Source: Cronobacter dublinensis subsp. dublinensis LMG 23823
GTDB lineage: Bacteria > Pseudomonadota > Gammaproteobacteria > Enterobacterales > Enterobacteriaceae
Direction: 5' to 3'
Length of the DNA: 64,000 nt
NCBI RefSeq assembly: GCF_001277235.1
Contig: NZ_CP012266.1
Span: 62,001-126,000 of the forward strand
Positions within the stretch are counted from its first letter, which is position 1, and each line of letters opens with the position of its first letter. The notes beneath the pieces are model-generated. The model was not told the origin of the DNA. It saw nothing but the letters and a program-made list of their open reading frames with translations, and searched no databases. Made by a program: the position numbers and the translations under genes. Below are positions 26,087 to 34,255 of this stretch, in pieces.

Positions 26087-27586
26087 ATGAGCAATCCTTC
26101 TCAACAGCAAGAGCTGCAATCGCAGCAGGCGTTCAGCCAGGACGAATTCAGCGCGCTGCTCAGCAAAGAGTTCCGCCCGAAAACCGACCAGGCCCGTTCG
26201 GCCGTTGAAAACGCGGTGAAAACCCTGGCGCAGCAGGCGCTGGAAAACACCGTTACCTTCTCGAACGACACCTACCGCACCATTCAGAACCTGATTGCCG
26301 GTATCGACGAGAAGCTGTCTCAGCAGGTTAACCAGATTATTCACCACGACGAGTTCCAGAAGCTGGAAAGCGCCTGGCGTGGCCTGAACTATCTGGTCAA
26401 CAACACTGAAACGGACGAGATGCTCAAAATCCGCTTTATGAGCATCACCAAGCAGGAGCTGGGCCGCACCCTGAAACGCTTTAAGGGCGTGGGCTGGGAC
26501 CAGAGCCCTATCTTCAAAAAAATCTACGAAGAAGAGTATGGCCAGTTCGGCGGCGAGCCGTTCGGCTGCCTGGTGGGCGACTACTACTTCGACCACAGCC
26601 CGCAGGATGTTGAACTGCTGAGCGAAATGGCGCGCATCGGCGCGGCGGCGCACTGCCCGTTCATCACCGGCACCGCGCCGAGCGTGATGCAGATGGAATC
26701 CTGGCAGGAGCTGGCGAACCCGCGCGACCTGACCAAAATCTTCCAGAACACCGAGTACGCTGCCTGGCGCAGCCTGCGCGAGTCTGAAGACGCGCGCTAC
26801 CTGGGCCTGGTGATGCCGCGCTTCCTGTCGCGTCTGCCGTATGGCATTCGCACCAACCCGGTGGACAGCTTCGACTTCGAAGAAGAGACCGACGGCGCGA
26901 ACCACGCCAACTACAACTGGTCCAACGCGGCCTACGCGATGGCGGCCAACATCAACCGTTCCTTTAAAGAGTACGGCTGGTGTACCTCGATTCGCGGCGT
27001 GGAATCGGGCGGCGCGGTGGAAAACCTGCCGTGTCACACCTTCCCGAGCGACGACGGCGGCGTGGACATGAAGTGCCCGACCGAAATCGCCATCAGCGAC
27101 CGTCGTGAAGCGGAACTGGCGAAAAACGGCTTTATGCCGCTGATCCACCGCAAAAACTCCGACTTCGCCGCCTTTATCGGCGCGCAGTCGCTGCAAAAAC
27201 CGGCGGAGTACCACGATCCGGACGCTACCGCGAACGCCCGTCTGGCGGCGCGTCTGCCGTACCTGTTCGCCTGCTGCCGTTTCGCGCACTACCTCAAGTG
27301 CATCGTTCGCGACAAGATTGGTTCTTTCCGCGAGCGCGACGAAATGGAACGCTGGCTGAACGACTGGGTCATGAACTACGTGGACGGCGACCCGGCGAAC
27401 TCCTCTCAGGAAACCAAATCCCGTAAGCCGCTGGCGGCTGCCGAGGTGCAGGTTCAGGAGATCGAGGACAACCCGGGTTACTACGCGGCCAAGTTCTTCC
27501 TGCGTCCGCACTACCAGCTGGAAGGCCTGACTGTTTCTCTGCGTCTGGTCTCCAAACTGCCGTCGCTGAAGAGCAACGAGGCGTAA
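26087..27586 (+). CDS. tssC: T6SS contractile sheath large subunit TssC
   Basis: Large sheath subunit, 499 residues, with the usual family length. Conserved blocks are WRGLNYLVNNTETDEMLKIR, the GDYYFDHSPQDVELL segment and the C-terminal NPGYYAAKFFLRPHYQLEG followed by LTVSLRLVSKLP, the handshake region of sheath proteins. It forms heterodimers with TssB that polymerise around the Hcp tube and are recycled by ClpV. A strong hairpin follows the stop. Confidence 0.97.
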   Translation: MSNPSQQQELQSQQAFSQDEFSALLSKEFRPKTDQARSAVENAVKTLAQQALENTVTFSNDTYRTIQNLIAGIDEKLSQQVNQIIHHDEFQKLESAWRGLNYLVNNTETDEMLKIRFMSITKQELGRTLKRFKGVGWDQSPIFKKIYEEEYGQFGGEPFGCLVGDYYFDHSPQDVELLSEMARIGAAAHCPFITGTAPSVMQMESWQELANPRDLTKIFQNTEYAAWRSLRESEDARYLGLVMPRFLSRLPYGIRTNPVDSFDFEEETDGANHANYNWSNAAYAMAANINRSFKEYGWCTSIRGVESGGAVENLPCHTFPSDDGGVDMKCPTEIAISDRREAELAKNGFMPLIHRKNSDFAAFIGAQSLQKPAEYHDPDATANARLAARLPYLFACCRFAHYLKCIVRDKIGSFRERDEMERWLNDWVMNYVDGDPANSSQETKSRKPLAAAEVQVQEIEDNPGYYAAKFFLRPHYQLEGLTVSLRLVSKLPSLKSNEA

Positions 27587-27594
27587 GTCTGGTT

Positions 27595-27623
27595 CAGGCC
27601 GTAAGGGTGCTCCTTACGGCCTG
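27595..27623. terminator. Perfect 12-bp hairpin after tssC, no U-tract
   Basis: CAGGCCGTAAGG (27595-27606) and CCTTACGGCCTG (27612-27623) form a perfect stem with a 5-base loop. It is followed by GCACTGACTT, not a T-run, so full termination is uncertain. It may lower read-through into the immunity genes or protect the sheath mRNA 3' end. Confidence 0.6.
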
Positions 27624-27653
27624 GCACTGACTTCGCAATCACAGGGAGACGTG

Positions 27654-28073
27654 ATGAAAATGCTTAAGATACTGGCTGTCGGTTTGCTGGCGTGGTCGAC
27701 ACTGGCAGGCGCGCAGACCACCGTCTATGAATATCCACGGGCAGAGGATTTTCCCGAGGACGGCATAACGTTTTTCACGCGCGACCCGGCGCTGCTAAAC
27801 GCCTTTGACAACCATCTGTCCGCCGCGCGTTTTTTTACGGCATGGAGCAACAGGCAGAACGAGCGCGAGCGTATCAAAGCCGATATGTATTTCATCGGCG
27901 TGATGGATGCGACCGAAGGCATATTATGGTGCCCTGAACGACCGTCGAAACCCGGCACGTTGCGCAGTATCGCCTACGACTATTTTGATAAAGCATCGCC
28001 TGAGCGGCTTAAAAACGCACAAGCCAAAACGCTTATCGTTGAGGCGTTAAAAGAAAATCATGCCTGTAAGTAA
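27654..28073 (+). CDS. Rap1a/Tai-like periplasmic immunity protein
   Basis: A 139-residue exported protein: signal peptide (MKMLKILAVGLLAWSTLAGA) then a small helical domain. The stretch DMYFIGVMDATEGILWC and the C-terminal TLIVEALKENHACK, with paired cysteines, match the Rap1a/Tai immunity family, which protects the periplasm against T6SS amidases such as Ssp1/Tae-type toxins. ATG 27654 is preceded by AGGGAGACGTG. It is a paralogue of the protein at 28555. No amidase gene is in the window, so its target toxin is unknown. Confidence 0.75.
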   Translation: MKMLKILAVGLLAWSTLAGAQTTVYEYPRAEDFPEDGITFFTRDPALLNAFDNHLSAARFFTAWSNRQNERERIKADMYFIGVMDATEGILWCPERPSKPGTLRSIAYDYFDKASPERLKNAQAKTLIVEALKENHACK

Positions 28074-28079
28074 ACGCTC

Positions 28080-28514
28080 ATGAAAATCCCTTTTTCGCTG
28101 TTGCTGTTTATCTGCACAAGCGCGTTAGCGAATTCTGCTCAGGAGTCAGCCGCGTTTTATAAGGTCTTACCTTATAAACAGGTTTTTAAAGACATGGTGC
28201 TGGCCCGCTGTCTGGCGCAGGTTTCCACTGATGACAGCGCTTTTAGTACCGATGCGGGCTTCAGCGCTTATGCCTTAATGCAATGGATCCCTTTAGACAT
28301 CGACACAGGGAATGAAAAGGTCAATGCGCTCATCCTGAAATATCGCGACCAGCGAAATGGTTTTTCGCCGGAAGCATTAGCAGGGCGTTCTATTAAGGGC
28401 GTGACGCTTAACTGTTTGCGCCTCTATCACAGCCCGGCACTGGAACAGTTAAGTAAGGAAGTCCTTATTGGTGATTCGAGCCAGAGCTGGATGCAAGACA
28501 ATCCCTCCTGGTAG
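28080..28514 (+). CDS. Tai4-like periplasmic immunity protein
   Basis: A 144-residue exported protein. The signal peptide MKIPFSLLLFICTSALANS is followed by a helical domain with FKDMVLARCLAQVS and a C-terminal LNCLRLYHSPALEQLSKEV, the Cys pair and CL-x-x-YHS pattern I associate with the Tai4 family (immunity to the Tae4 amidase). It starts 6 bp after the Rap1a-like gene, so both belong to one transcript. No Tae4 is found nearby. Confidence 0.72.
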   Translation: MKIPFSLLLFICTSALANSAQESAAFYKVLPYKQVFKDMVLARCLAQVSTDDSAFSTDAGFSAYALMQWIPLDIDTGNEKVNALILKYRDQRNGFSPEALAGRSIKGVTLNCLRLYHSPALEQLSKEVLIGDSSQSWMQDNPSW

Positions 28515-28554
28515 CGCGAGCGGACCTTTAAGGAAATAACGAATAAGGACATTC

Positions 28555-28956
28555 ATGAAAGGTTCTGTTTTTGTTCTGGCATGCGTGCTGAGTGCAGTCA
28601 TGCTGAGTGCGCCGGTGCTGGCAGGAGTATGGGTTATCGACCCCGACGAGAGTCAGAAAAACCGGTTTGATCCAGACAGAGGCAACGTGACAGGCGAGCA
28701 ACTCTTAAACGCCTGGAATGACAGAGCAGATAACGAAGCCTCGCTACAGGCGCAAATCTATTTGCTGGGTCTGTTTGATGCGACAGAAGGCATGGGCTGG
28801 TGCAAAAGTAAAACCACGATGCCTTCCGCGCTTCGCGAATGGACTTACGGTTACTTTAAAAAATTACCGCCCGAACGGCTTAAAGAGAAAGCCAGCGTGC
28901 TGATGCTCGAAGCGCTAAAGCACTATTTCCCTTGTCGCAATAACGCTGACAAATAA
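28555..28956 (+). CDS. Second Rap1a/Tai-like periplasmic immunity protein
   Basis: A 133-residue exported paralogue of the protein at 27654. Signal peptide about residues 1-23 (ending SAPVLAG), then QIYLLGLFDATEGMGWC and LMLEALKHYFPCRN, the same D-A-T-E-G, W-C and A-L...C signature. The two copies are clearly diverged, so they may recognise different amidases. A 205-bp spacer with a GC-rich imperfect hairpin (about 28990-29019) separates it from hcp. Confidence 0.75.
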   Translation: MKGSVFVLACVLSAVMLSAPVLAGVWVIDPDESQKNRFDPDRGNVTGEQLLNAWNDRADNEASLQAQIYLLGLFDATEGMGWCKSKTTMPSALREWTYGYFKKLPPERLKEKASVLMLEALKHYFPCRNNADK

Positions 28957-29161
28957 GACCGTTATATCAGCAGTAATCAATCACCTATTTTAGCGGCTCG
29001 CGTTGGGCGGGCCGCTGAGATCGCCTGACGGAATAAACATGCTGTCAGGCTGAGAGGCAGAGGTAAAATATGGATGGTTTTATTCAGCCCCATGCTTTCC
29101 TGTTTGCCATATTAAGCGCTTTTTCGAAAGCAATAATCGTCATTAACGAAGAGTAGATATT

Positions 29162-29644
29162 ATGGCTATTGATATGTTCCTGAAAGTAGACGGTGTAACC
29201 GGCGAATCTAAAGATTCCAACCACACCGGCTGGACCGACATCACCTCTTTTTCCTGGGGCGCATCCCAGCCGGGTAACATGAGCGTGGGCGGCGGCGGCG
29301 GTGCCGGTAAAGTGAATTTCAACGATCTGCACGTTAACGCGCTGATCGACAAATCCACCACCGCTATCCTGAAGCACTGCTCCAGCGGTAAGCACCTGAC
29401 CAAAGTTGAGCTGTCTGTCTGCAAAGCTGGCGGCCAGCAGGTTGAATACGCGCGCATCACCCTGGAAGACGTGCTGGTAACGTCCGTACAGTACACCGGC
29501 GCAGACAACGGCGACACCGTAGGTGTTACCTATGCATTCCAGGCTGCTAAAGTGAAACAGCAGTACTGGGAGCAGACGTCTTCTGGTGGTAAAGGCGCAG
29601 AAACCAGCGCTGGCTGGAACATCAAAGAAAACAAAGAAGCGTAA
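29162..29644 (+). CDS. hcp: T6SS tube protein Hcp (TssD)
   Basis: A 160-residue Hcp-family protein forming hexameric rings of the inner tube. It starts MAIDMFLKVDGVTGESKDSN, the family hallmark, with a Gly-rich loop (VGGGGGAGKVNFND) and the typical strand order to the end. Codon use is strongly biased to optimal codons compared with neighbours, consistent with high expression. Its own 5' spacer and following terminator suggest an independent strong transcript inside the cluster. Confidence 0.97.
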   Translation: MAIDMFLKVDGVTGESKDSNHTGWTDITSFSWGASQPGNMSVGGGGGAGKVNFNDLHVNALIDKSTTAILKHCSSGKHLTKVELSVCKAGGQQVEYARITLEDVLVTSVQYTGADNGDTVGVTYAFQAAKVKQQYWEQTSSGGKGAETSAGWNIKENKEA

Positions 29645-29649
29645 TCATA

Positions 29650-29680
29650 GTGAGCCCGTAAGGGCTCACTTTACCTTTTA
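29650..29680 (+). terminator. hcp terminator
   Basis: GTGAGCCC and GGGCTCAC (29650-29657 and 29662-29669) form a hairpin followed by TTTACCTTTT. Just downstream of hcp, it would attenuate transcription into the fha operon. Confidence 0.8.
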
Positions 29681-29692
29681 CAGGGCGCAGGG

Positions 29693-29830
29693 ATGGCGAC
29701 GAGATTTACCTTGTCACCGTATGGCAGCCAGTCAGGCGAGCCGATGACCCTCGCAAAGGGTATCGATTTTATTCATAGCGACGAACTGGCCGCGCTCATT
29801 CGTCGTTATAAAGGTCAGCCGGACAGGTAA
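29693..29830 (+). CDS. Small ORF of unknown function after hcp
   Basis: A 45-codon frame, ATG to TAA, starting MATRFTLSPYGSQSG and ending IRRYKGQPDR, preceded by GGGCGCAGGG, a weak ribosome-binding site only about two bases from the ATG. It has no signal peptide or membrane segment and I recognise no family. It sits between hcp and a Tai4-like immunity gene, where an effector would be expected, so it could be the remnant of a lost toxin or a chance ORF. Frame and size are all that is directly supported. Confidence 0.35.
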   Translation: MATRFTLSPYGSQSGEPMTLAKGIDFIHSDELAALIRRYKGQPDR

Positions 29831-29855
29831 ACGGGCCGCGAGAAGGACGCTCATC

Positions 29856-30236
29856 ATGTTAAAAACATCCATCGCGGCGTTGTCCGTTCTGGCGTTCTCT
29901 TTCCACGCCGCGCTGGCGCAGCCGCTGGCGTCCATCAGCGAAGTGTCCCAGCCGCAGAGGTTTACCCAGTGGGTGCAAAGCCGCTGCATCGCCAGTATCG
30001 CAGACAGCGCCGCGCTGAAAGCGGACGCTAACGCCAGCGCCGCTGCCTGGCTGGAAGCGAGCGAGTTACCGGTTGAGGCGTTTAACGCGGCGGATACCGT
30101 TATCGCGCAGGCGCTGAAAACGCGCGTCGGCGGAACGGCGAAAACCGATTACCGCGTGCTGAAATGCGCGTTGATTGCGCAAAGTACGGATGTCCAGGCG
30201 CTGTATCAGCAATTCGCGCGGCAGAAGGCGCAGTGA
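29856..30236 (+). CDS. Tai4-like exported immunity protein
   Basis: A 126-residue exported protein with a signal peptide (MLKTSIAALSVLAFSFHAALAQ). The core pattern FTQWVQSRCIASIAD, AWLEASELPVEAFN and VLKCALIAQSTDVQALYQQF parallels the protein at 28080 (first Cys after F-x-x-x-V-x-x-R, second in LKC/LNC), so it is probably a distant Tai4-type immunity protein, less certain than the other copy. The gene is downstream of hcp and the 45-codon ORF, upstream of fha. Confidence 0.6.
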   Translation: MLKTSIAALSVLAFSFHAALAQPLASISEVSQPQRFTQWVQSRCIASIADSAALKADANASAAAWLEASELPVEAFNAADTVIAQALKTRVGGTAKTDYRVLKCALIAQSTDVQALYQQFARQKAQ

Positions 30237-30478
30237 GTCACGGCGGGCGTGAGGATAGCTTACCCGCCCGACATTCTTTCATAAGCAGTGATGATGTTAA
30301 TAGCGCTGATATACCTATTATCAATAGAATAAACCCGTCCGGTTGTGAGGCGCGAGGCTTAACGACAGGCAGTCACGGGCGGCGCGCAGGCGCGGCTCTG
30401 TTCCTTAGCTCTCAAACGTCGGGCGTCTGATGAGACCCGCGACGTTTGAGCGCTAATAACCCCAGGCAGGAATACGCT

Positions 30479-32416
30479 ATGCGATTCACGATTATCACCA
30501 ATAAGCCCGGCCACCAGCCTCCTCAGAGCAGCTGTGACTTCTACCCGCCGGGCGGCACGATTGGCCGTGGTACGGATAATAATCTGGTACTGCCGGACGA
30601 CGAAAGAACGATTTCCCGACTGCAGGCGATTGTCCATATCTCCGCCGACGGCGAGTGCCGCATTACCAACCGCGGCAACGTCACCCGTGTCGTGCTGAAC
30701 GATATTCCCCTGGAGCGCGGCCGTCAGGTTGAGTTACAGGATGGCGACGTGCTGGGCATCGATGAATATCGCGTGCAGGTCAGCGATCTGGCGCTGAACG
30801 CGCAGCCGGTCATCGCCATGGCCGCGCCGAAACCGAACGTCGCGCCGCAGCCGCAGGTGCAACCGCAGGCCGCTCAGCCAGCCAAAGCCGCGCAGGCGCA
30901 GCCGTCGTCGCCGTCGAACGCGGGCGCACAGGAGCCGACCGCGGTGCCGACCGAAATCTGGGACAGCCTGATGGAGGAGTTTTCAATCTCCGACAGCATC
31001 AGCCAGGGGCAGAGCCAGAGCCAGACCGCGCGCCCGAAAGCGCCGGAAGCGCAGCCGTTCAACCCGTTCAACGCCCCGAAAGAGGCGGACCGCAACCCGG
31101 AAGATCCGCTGGCGCACTTCACCGGCGGCGGCAACGAGCCGCTGTTCGGCAATGAAAGGGTTAACCCGGACAGCCTGTTCAAAGACGACACGCCGTTCGA
31201 TAAAGACAGCATTTTTAATGATGTGACGCCGACCACGCTGGTGCCGCCGTCTGACAATCGTCAGGCCGCGAAACCGCAGGCGCCGCATGAAGAGAACGAA
31301 GAAGAGCTCGATCCGCTGGCGCTGTTCGGCGGCGTGGGCTCGACGCCGGTTCAGAGCCGCAGCGACGATCCGCTCGGCCTGATGATGGGTGGCGCGGTGC
31401 CGCTGACGCCGCCGGATGAACTCTCCGCAGGCGCGGCCCCGCTGACGCCGCCGCCATCCGTGACACCGGACGTGGAGCCTGTAAAACCGCAGACGCCGCC
31501 GGAAAAACCGCAGCCGGAGATGACCTCGCCGCTGGCGCCGAACGCGGACGATAATCTGGATCTGGCCTCGCTCGCCGGTTCGCCGCTGTTCCCGGAGGAA
31601 GTGCCGGAAGAACCGCCGGTCACGCGGGTGGAAGTGCAGCCGGAGCCGCCGGAAGTTCAGGATTACGCGGGCATTACGCTGCCGACGCCGCAGACCGTGG
31701 CGCGCAGTACCGCGCAGACGCCGAAAGGCCGCCTGCGCATCGACCCGGTGCAGTCGCCGAGCCAGGGTGGCGTGCCAACCGCCTCCAACGGCGACGTGCT
31801 GAACGGCGAACTGCTGGAAGCGCTGCTTGAGGGCATGGGCCTTGGCGAGCTGCAACCGACGCCGCAGTTCGACCGCGACAATATGCGCCAGCTCGGCCAG
31901 ATGCTCAGTATGTTCTCGCAGGGCACCGTGGCGCTGCTCTCCTCGCGCTCCATTCTCAAGCGCGGCGTGAAAGCCGATATGACGATGGTGCTCGACGACG
32001 CCAACAACCCGTTCAAGCTGCTGCCGTCCGGTAAAACCGTGCTGATGCAGATGTTCGGCACCCGTATGCCAGGCTTTATGCCGCCGAAAAAATCGGTGCG
32101 CGACGCGCTTATCGATCTCCAGGCGCACCAGCTCGGGATGATAGCCGGTATCCGCGCCATTATCGCCGCCATGCTGCAATCCTTTAACCCGGAGCAGCTG
32201 GAAGAAGAGGCGCGTCGCGACGGCGTGGTCTCCCGCCTGGCGCTGCCGGCGAGCCGCAAAGCGGCGCTGTGGGACTATTTTGTCCGTCACTACAGCGATA
32301 CCGCGGGCGAAATCGAGGACGATTTCCATACGCTGTTTGGCGAAGCCTTCCTGCACGCTTATGACATGGAAGTGAATCAATACAAAGACTCACAAAGCGG
32401 ATCGGAAGAAGAATGA
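30479..32416 (+). CDS. fha: T6SS forkhead-associated protein Fha (TagH)
   Basis: Cytoplasmic scaffold that activates T6SS assembly when phosphorylated by PpkA. From ATG 30479 it has 645 residues. The N-terminal FHA domain (about 5-95) includes TIGRGTDNNLVLPDDERTIS and the Asn-containing NRGNVTRVVLNDIPL, the phosphothreonine pocket. A long Pro/Ala/Glu-rich linker (about 110-420) follows, then a conserved C-terminal T6SS domain (LLEALLEGMGLGELQP onward to about 620). The start is supported by GGCAGGAA; the in-frame ATG 30446 is unlikely. Overlaps pppA by 4 bp. Confidence 0.93.
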   Translation: MRFTIITNKPGHQPPQSSCDFYPPGGTIGRGTDNNLVLPDDERTISRLQAIVHISADGECRITNRGNVTRVVLNDIPLERGRQVELQDGDVLGIDEYRVQVSDLALNAQPVIAMAAPKPNVAPQPQVQPQAAQPAKAAQAQPSSPSNAGAQEPTAVPTEIWDSLMEEFSISDSISQGQSQSQTARPKAPEAQPFNPFNAPKEADRNPEDPLAHFTGGGNEPLFGNERVNPDSLFKDDTPFDKDSIFNDVTPTTLVPPSDNRQAAKPQAPHEENEEELDPLALFGGVGSTPVQSRSDDPLGLMMGGAVPLTPPDELSAGAAPLTPPPSVTPDVEPVKPQTPPEKPQPEMTSPLAPNADDNLDLASLAGSPLFPEEVPEEPPVTRVEVQPEPPEVQDYAGITLPTPQTVARSTAQTPKGRLRIDPVQSPSQGGVPTASNGDVLNGELLEALLEGMGLGELQPTPQFDRDNMRQLGQMLSMFSQGTVALLSSRSILKRGVKADMTMVLDDANNPFKLLPSGKTVLMQMFGTRMPGFMPPKKSVRDALIDLQAHQLGMIAGIRAIIAAMLQSFNPEQLEEEARRDGVVSRLALPASRKAALWDYFVRHYSDTAGEIEDDFHTLFGEAFLHAYDMEVNQYKDSQSGSEEE

Positions 32417-33207
32417 ATATCAGCACGGCTTCACTCTCCAGACAGGGAGAGCGCGCCAGCAACCAGGATCAGACGGGAGAGAGCGTTGGCGAACGCGCCG
32501 CCTGCTTCGTGGTGTGCGACGGGATAGCCGGCCTGCCGGGTGGCGACGTCGCCGCGGCGCTTGCGCGCAACGCCATTCTCTCGCGTTTTGACGGGGAGCA
32601 GCATCTCAACGCGCAGTACATTCGCGAGTACGTGAACCAGGCCAACAAGGCTATCCGCGCCGAGCAGAAGGCGGTGCAGGATTATCACCGCATGGGCACG
32701 ACGCTGGTGAGCCTGTTTATCGACCGCGATTATCATCTGGCCTACTGGGCGCACGCGGGCGACAGCCGCCTGTATCTGTTTCGTCGCGGCTGGCTCTATC
32801 ACGTCACCACCGATCACAGCCTGGTGCAGCAGATGAAAGACGCAGGTCACCAGACGGAAGGGGTGAACGGCAACCTGCTGTACTTCGCGCTCGGCATGGG
32901 CGATGAAGGCCGCGAGCCGAGCTACAGCGACGTGGTGCCCATTGAAGACGGCGACGCGTTTTTACTCTGCACCGACGGCTTCTGGCACGGTGTGAGCGAA
33001 GAGCAGATGAAAAAATCCCTTCATATGGTGAATACTCCAGATGAATGGCTCACTTTGATGAATCAAATACTGTTGAAAAATGGTGAGCAGGGGCATGATA
33101 AGCAGGATAATTACAGCGCCGTTGCGGTCTGGGTAGGATCGCCCCAGGAGACGACGCTGCTGCATACGCTCTCTGACGCGGCGCAGTTTTTCCCCCTTCG
33201 AGATTAA
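32413..33207 (+). CDS. pppA: T6SS PP2C-type Ser/Thr phosphatase PppA
   Basis: A 264-residue PP2C phosphatase that opposes PpkA. The metal-binding motifs are intact: RASNQDQTGES (motif 1), FVVCDGIAGLPGGDVA (motif 2, DG in place of DGMGG), AHAGDSRLYLFR (GDSR) and LLCTDGFWHGV (TDG). Cytoplasmic. Its start overlaps the stop of fha, so phosphatase and its probable substrate are made together. Confidence 0.94.
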   Translation: MNISTASLSRQGERASNQDQTGESVGERAACFVVCDGIAGLPGGDVAAALARNAILSRFDGEQHLNAQYIREYVNQANKAIRAEQKAVQDYHRMGTTLVSLFIDRDYHLAYWAHAGDSRLYLFRRGWLYHVTTDHSLVQQMKDAGHQTEGVNGNLLYFALGMGDEGREPSYSDVVPIEDGDAFLLCTDGFWHGVSEEQMKKSLHMVNTPDEWLTLMNQILLKNGEQGHDKQDNYSAVAVWVGSPQETTLLHTLSDAAQFFPLRD

Positions 33208-33225
33208 AGGCTAACAAGGACTTTT

Positions 33226-34230
33226 ATGAAACTTTGGCTTCCGGGTCTGGCTCTGCTTGCGGCGTCATCCAGCGTCTGGGCAGATAATTACCGTATCGTT
33301 CAGTCAAATACCCTGAAACTGGATGTCTGGGTAGACAACATTAAAGACAACACGCCGCAAAGCTGGTGCGGCCCTGAGCTGCCGCTGCGCATCGTCAGCA
33401 GCGGCGACAAAACGCCGAAGGTGCTGGAAAACTTTATGCCGCGTCTGGGTTCGCTGCTGGAAAGCCAGTGCGGCAAACTGAAAACGGTTCGCTGGCAGAT
33501 GATAGACACCCAGGGCAAACCGCTGGCGCACGGCACGGCCACCAAAAGCGGTGACTGGAACCCGGTCGTGACGCCCGCCGCCGCGCCGGAGCAGAACCTG
33601 ACTGAAACCACCACCGCTGCGACATCGACGCCTGCCGAGACGCTGCCGCAGGGCCGCCCGGAAGACCTTTCGCCGCCTGCGGACCGCACCCCGTGGCTGG
33701 AATTTAACCTCCAGGACGGCTGCCACCTGCGCACCTTCTGGAAAGGTGGTGCCGACGCGCAGGCCCTGTTTATTCCGGCAAAAGACGACGGCATCTGCGA
33801 AAAAGGCGGCTGGCTGAATGGCCGCAGCGAAGTCACCCAGATGGGCGAAGCGGGCGAGAAAAAAGTCGCGGTAACCTTCGTGCACGGCTTCCCGATTGTC
33901 GGCATTAACGCCAGCGTCGACGCCGATCGCCTGCTTATCACCAGCGTTAACAACGAGCGCATGGTGGTCAGCGATGGCCGCTCCGCCCAGAGCTGGATGA
34001 TCCTGCCTTATAACAGCGAGCAGAACGTCTGGCAGGCGCAGGGCACCGTCGCGGTAGAGATCTCCCGCGAGCAGGCCAGCGACGACGCGCGTCTGCGCGC
34101 GCGCCTCGATGAAGTTCGCAAAGTCTGGTCCGCGTATCTGGCACCGGGCGCTACGCTCAATATTCTGCTGGTCGAAGCGCTGCACCCGCAGCTGCGCGAC
34201 CCTGCGGCGGGCGCTTACCGCGCGCTGTAA
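33226..34230 (+). CDS. Exported T6SS-linked protein of unknown function
   Basis: A 334-residue periplasmic protein with a clear signal peptide (MKLWLPGLALLAASSSVWAD). It contains four or more cysteines (in SWCGPELPLR, ESQCGKLK, DGCHLRTFW, DDGICEKGG) that may form disulfides and a Pro/Thr-rich linker about residues 105-155. I do not recognise the family. The gene lies between pppA and tagJ in the regulatory part of the cluster. In Serratia a periplasmic protein, RtkS, encoded in the T6SS cluster is required to switch on PpkA, so a sensor role for this gene is a reasonable guess, not shown by sequence. Envelope sensing or outer-membrane association are alternatives. Confidence 0.7.
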   Translation: MKLWLPGLALLAASSSVWADNYRIVQSNTLKLDVWVDNIKDNTPQSWCGPELPLRIVSSGDKTPKVLENFMPRLGSLLESQCGKLKTVRWQMIDTQGKPLAHGTATKSGDWNPVVTPAAAPEQNLTETTTAATSTPAETLPQGRPEDLSPPADRTPWLEFNLQDGCHLRTFWKGGADAQALFIPAKDDGICEKGGWLNGRSEVTQMGEAGEKKVAVTFVHGFPIVGINASVDADRLLITSVNNERMVVSDGRSAQSWMILPYNSEQNVWQAQGTVAVEISREQASDDARLRARLDEVRKVWSAYLAPGATLNILLVEALHPQLRDPAAGAYRAL

Positions 34231-34255
34231 TTACCGTTAACCGCCAGGAGCCGTT

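Noticed and set aside
24176..27511. 1111-codon open frame on the minus strand opposite tagF-tssA-tssB-tssC
   Set aside because: It spans four well-supported genes and their spacers, has no recognisable domain, and such frames are common opposite high-GC coding DNA where stop codons are rare in one antisense frame.
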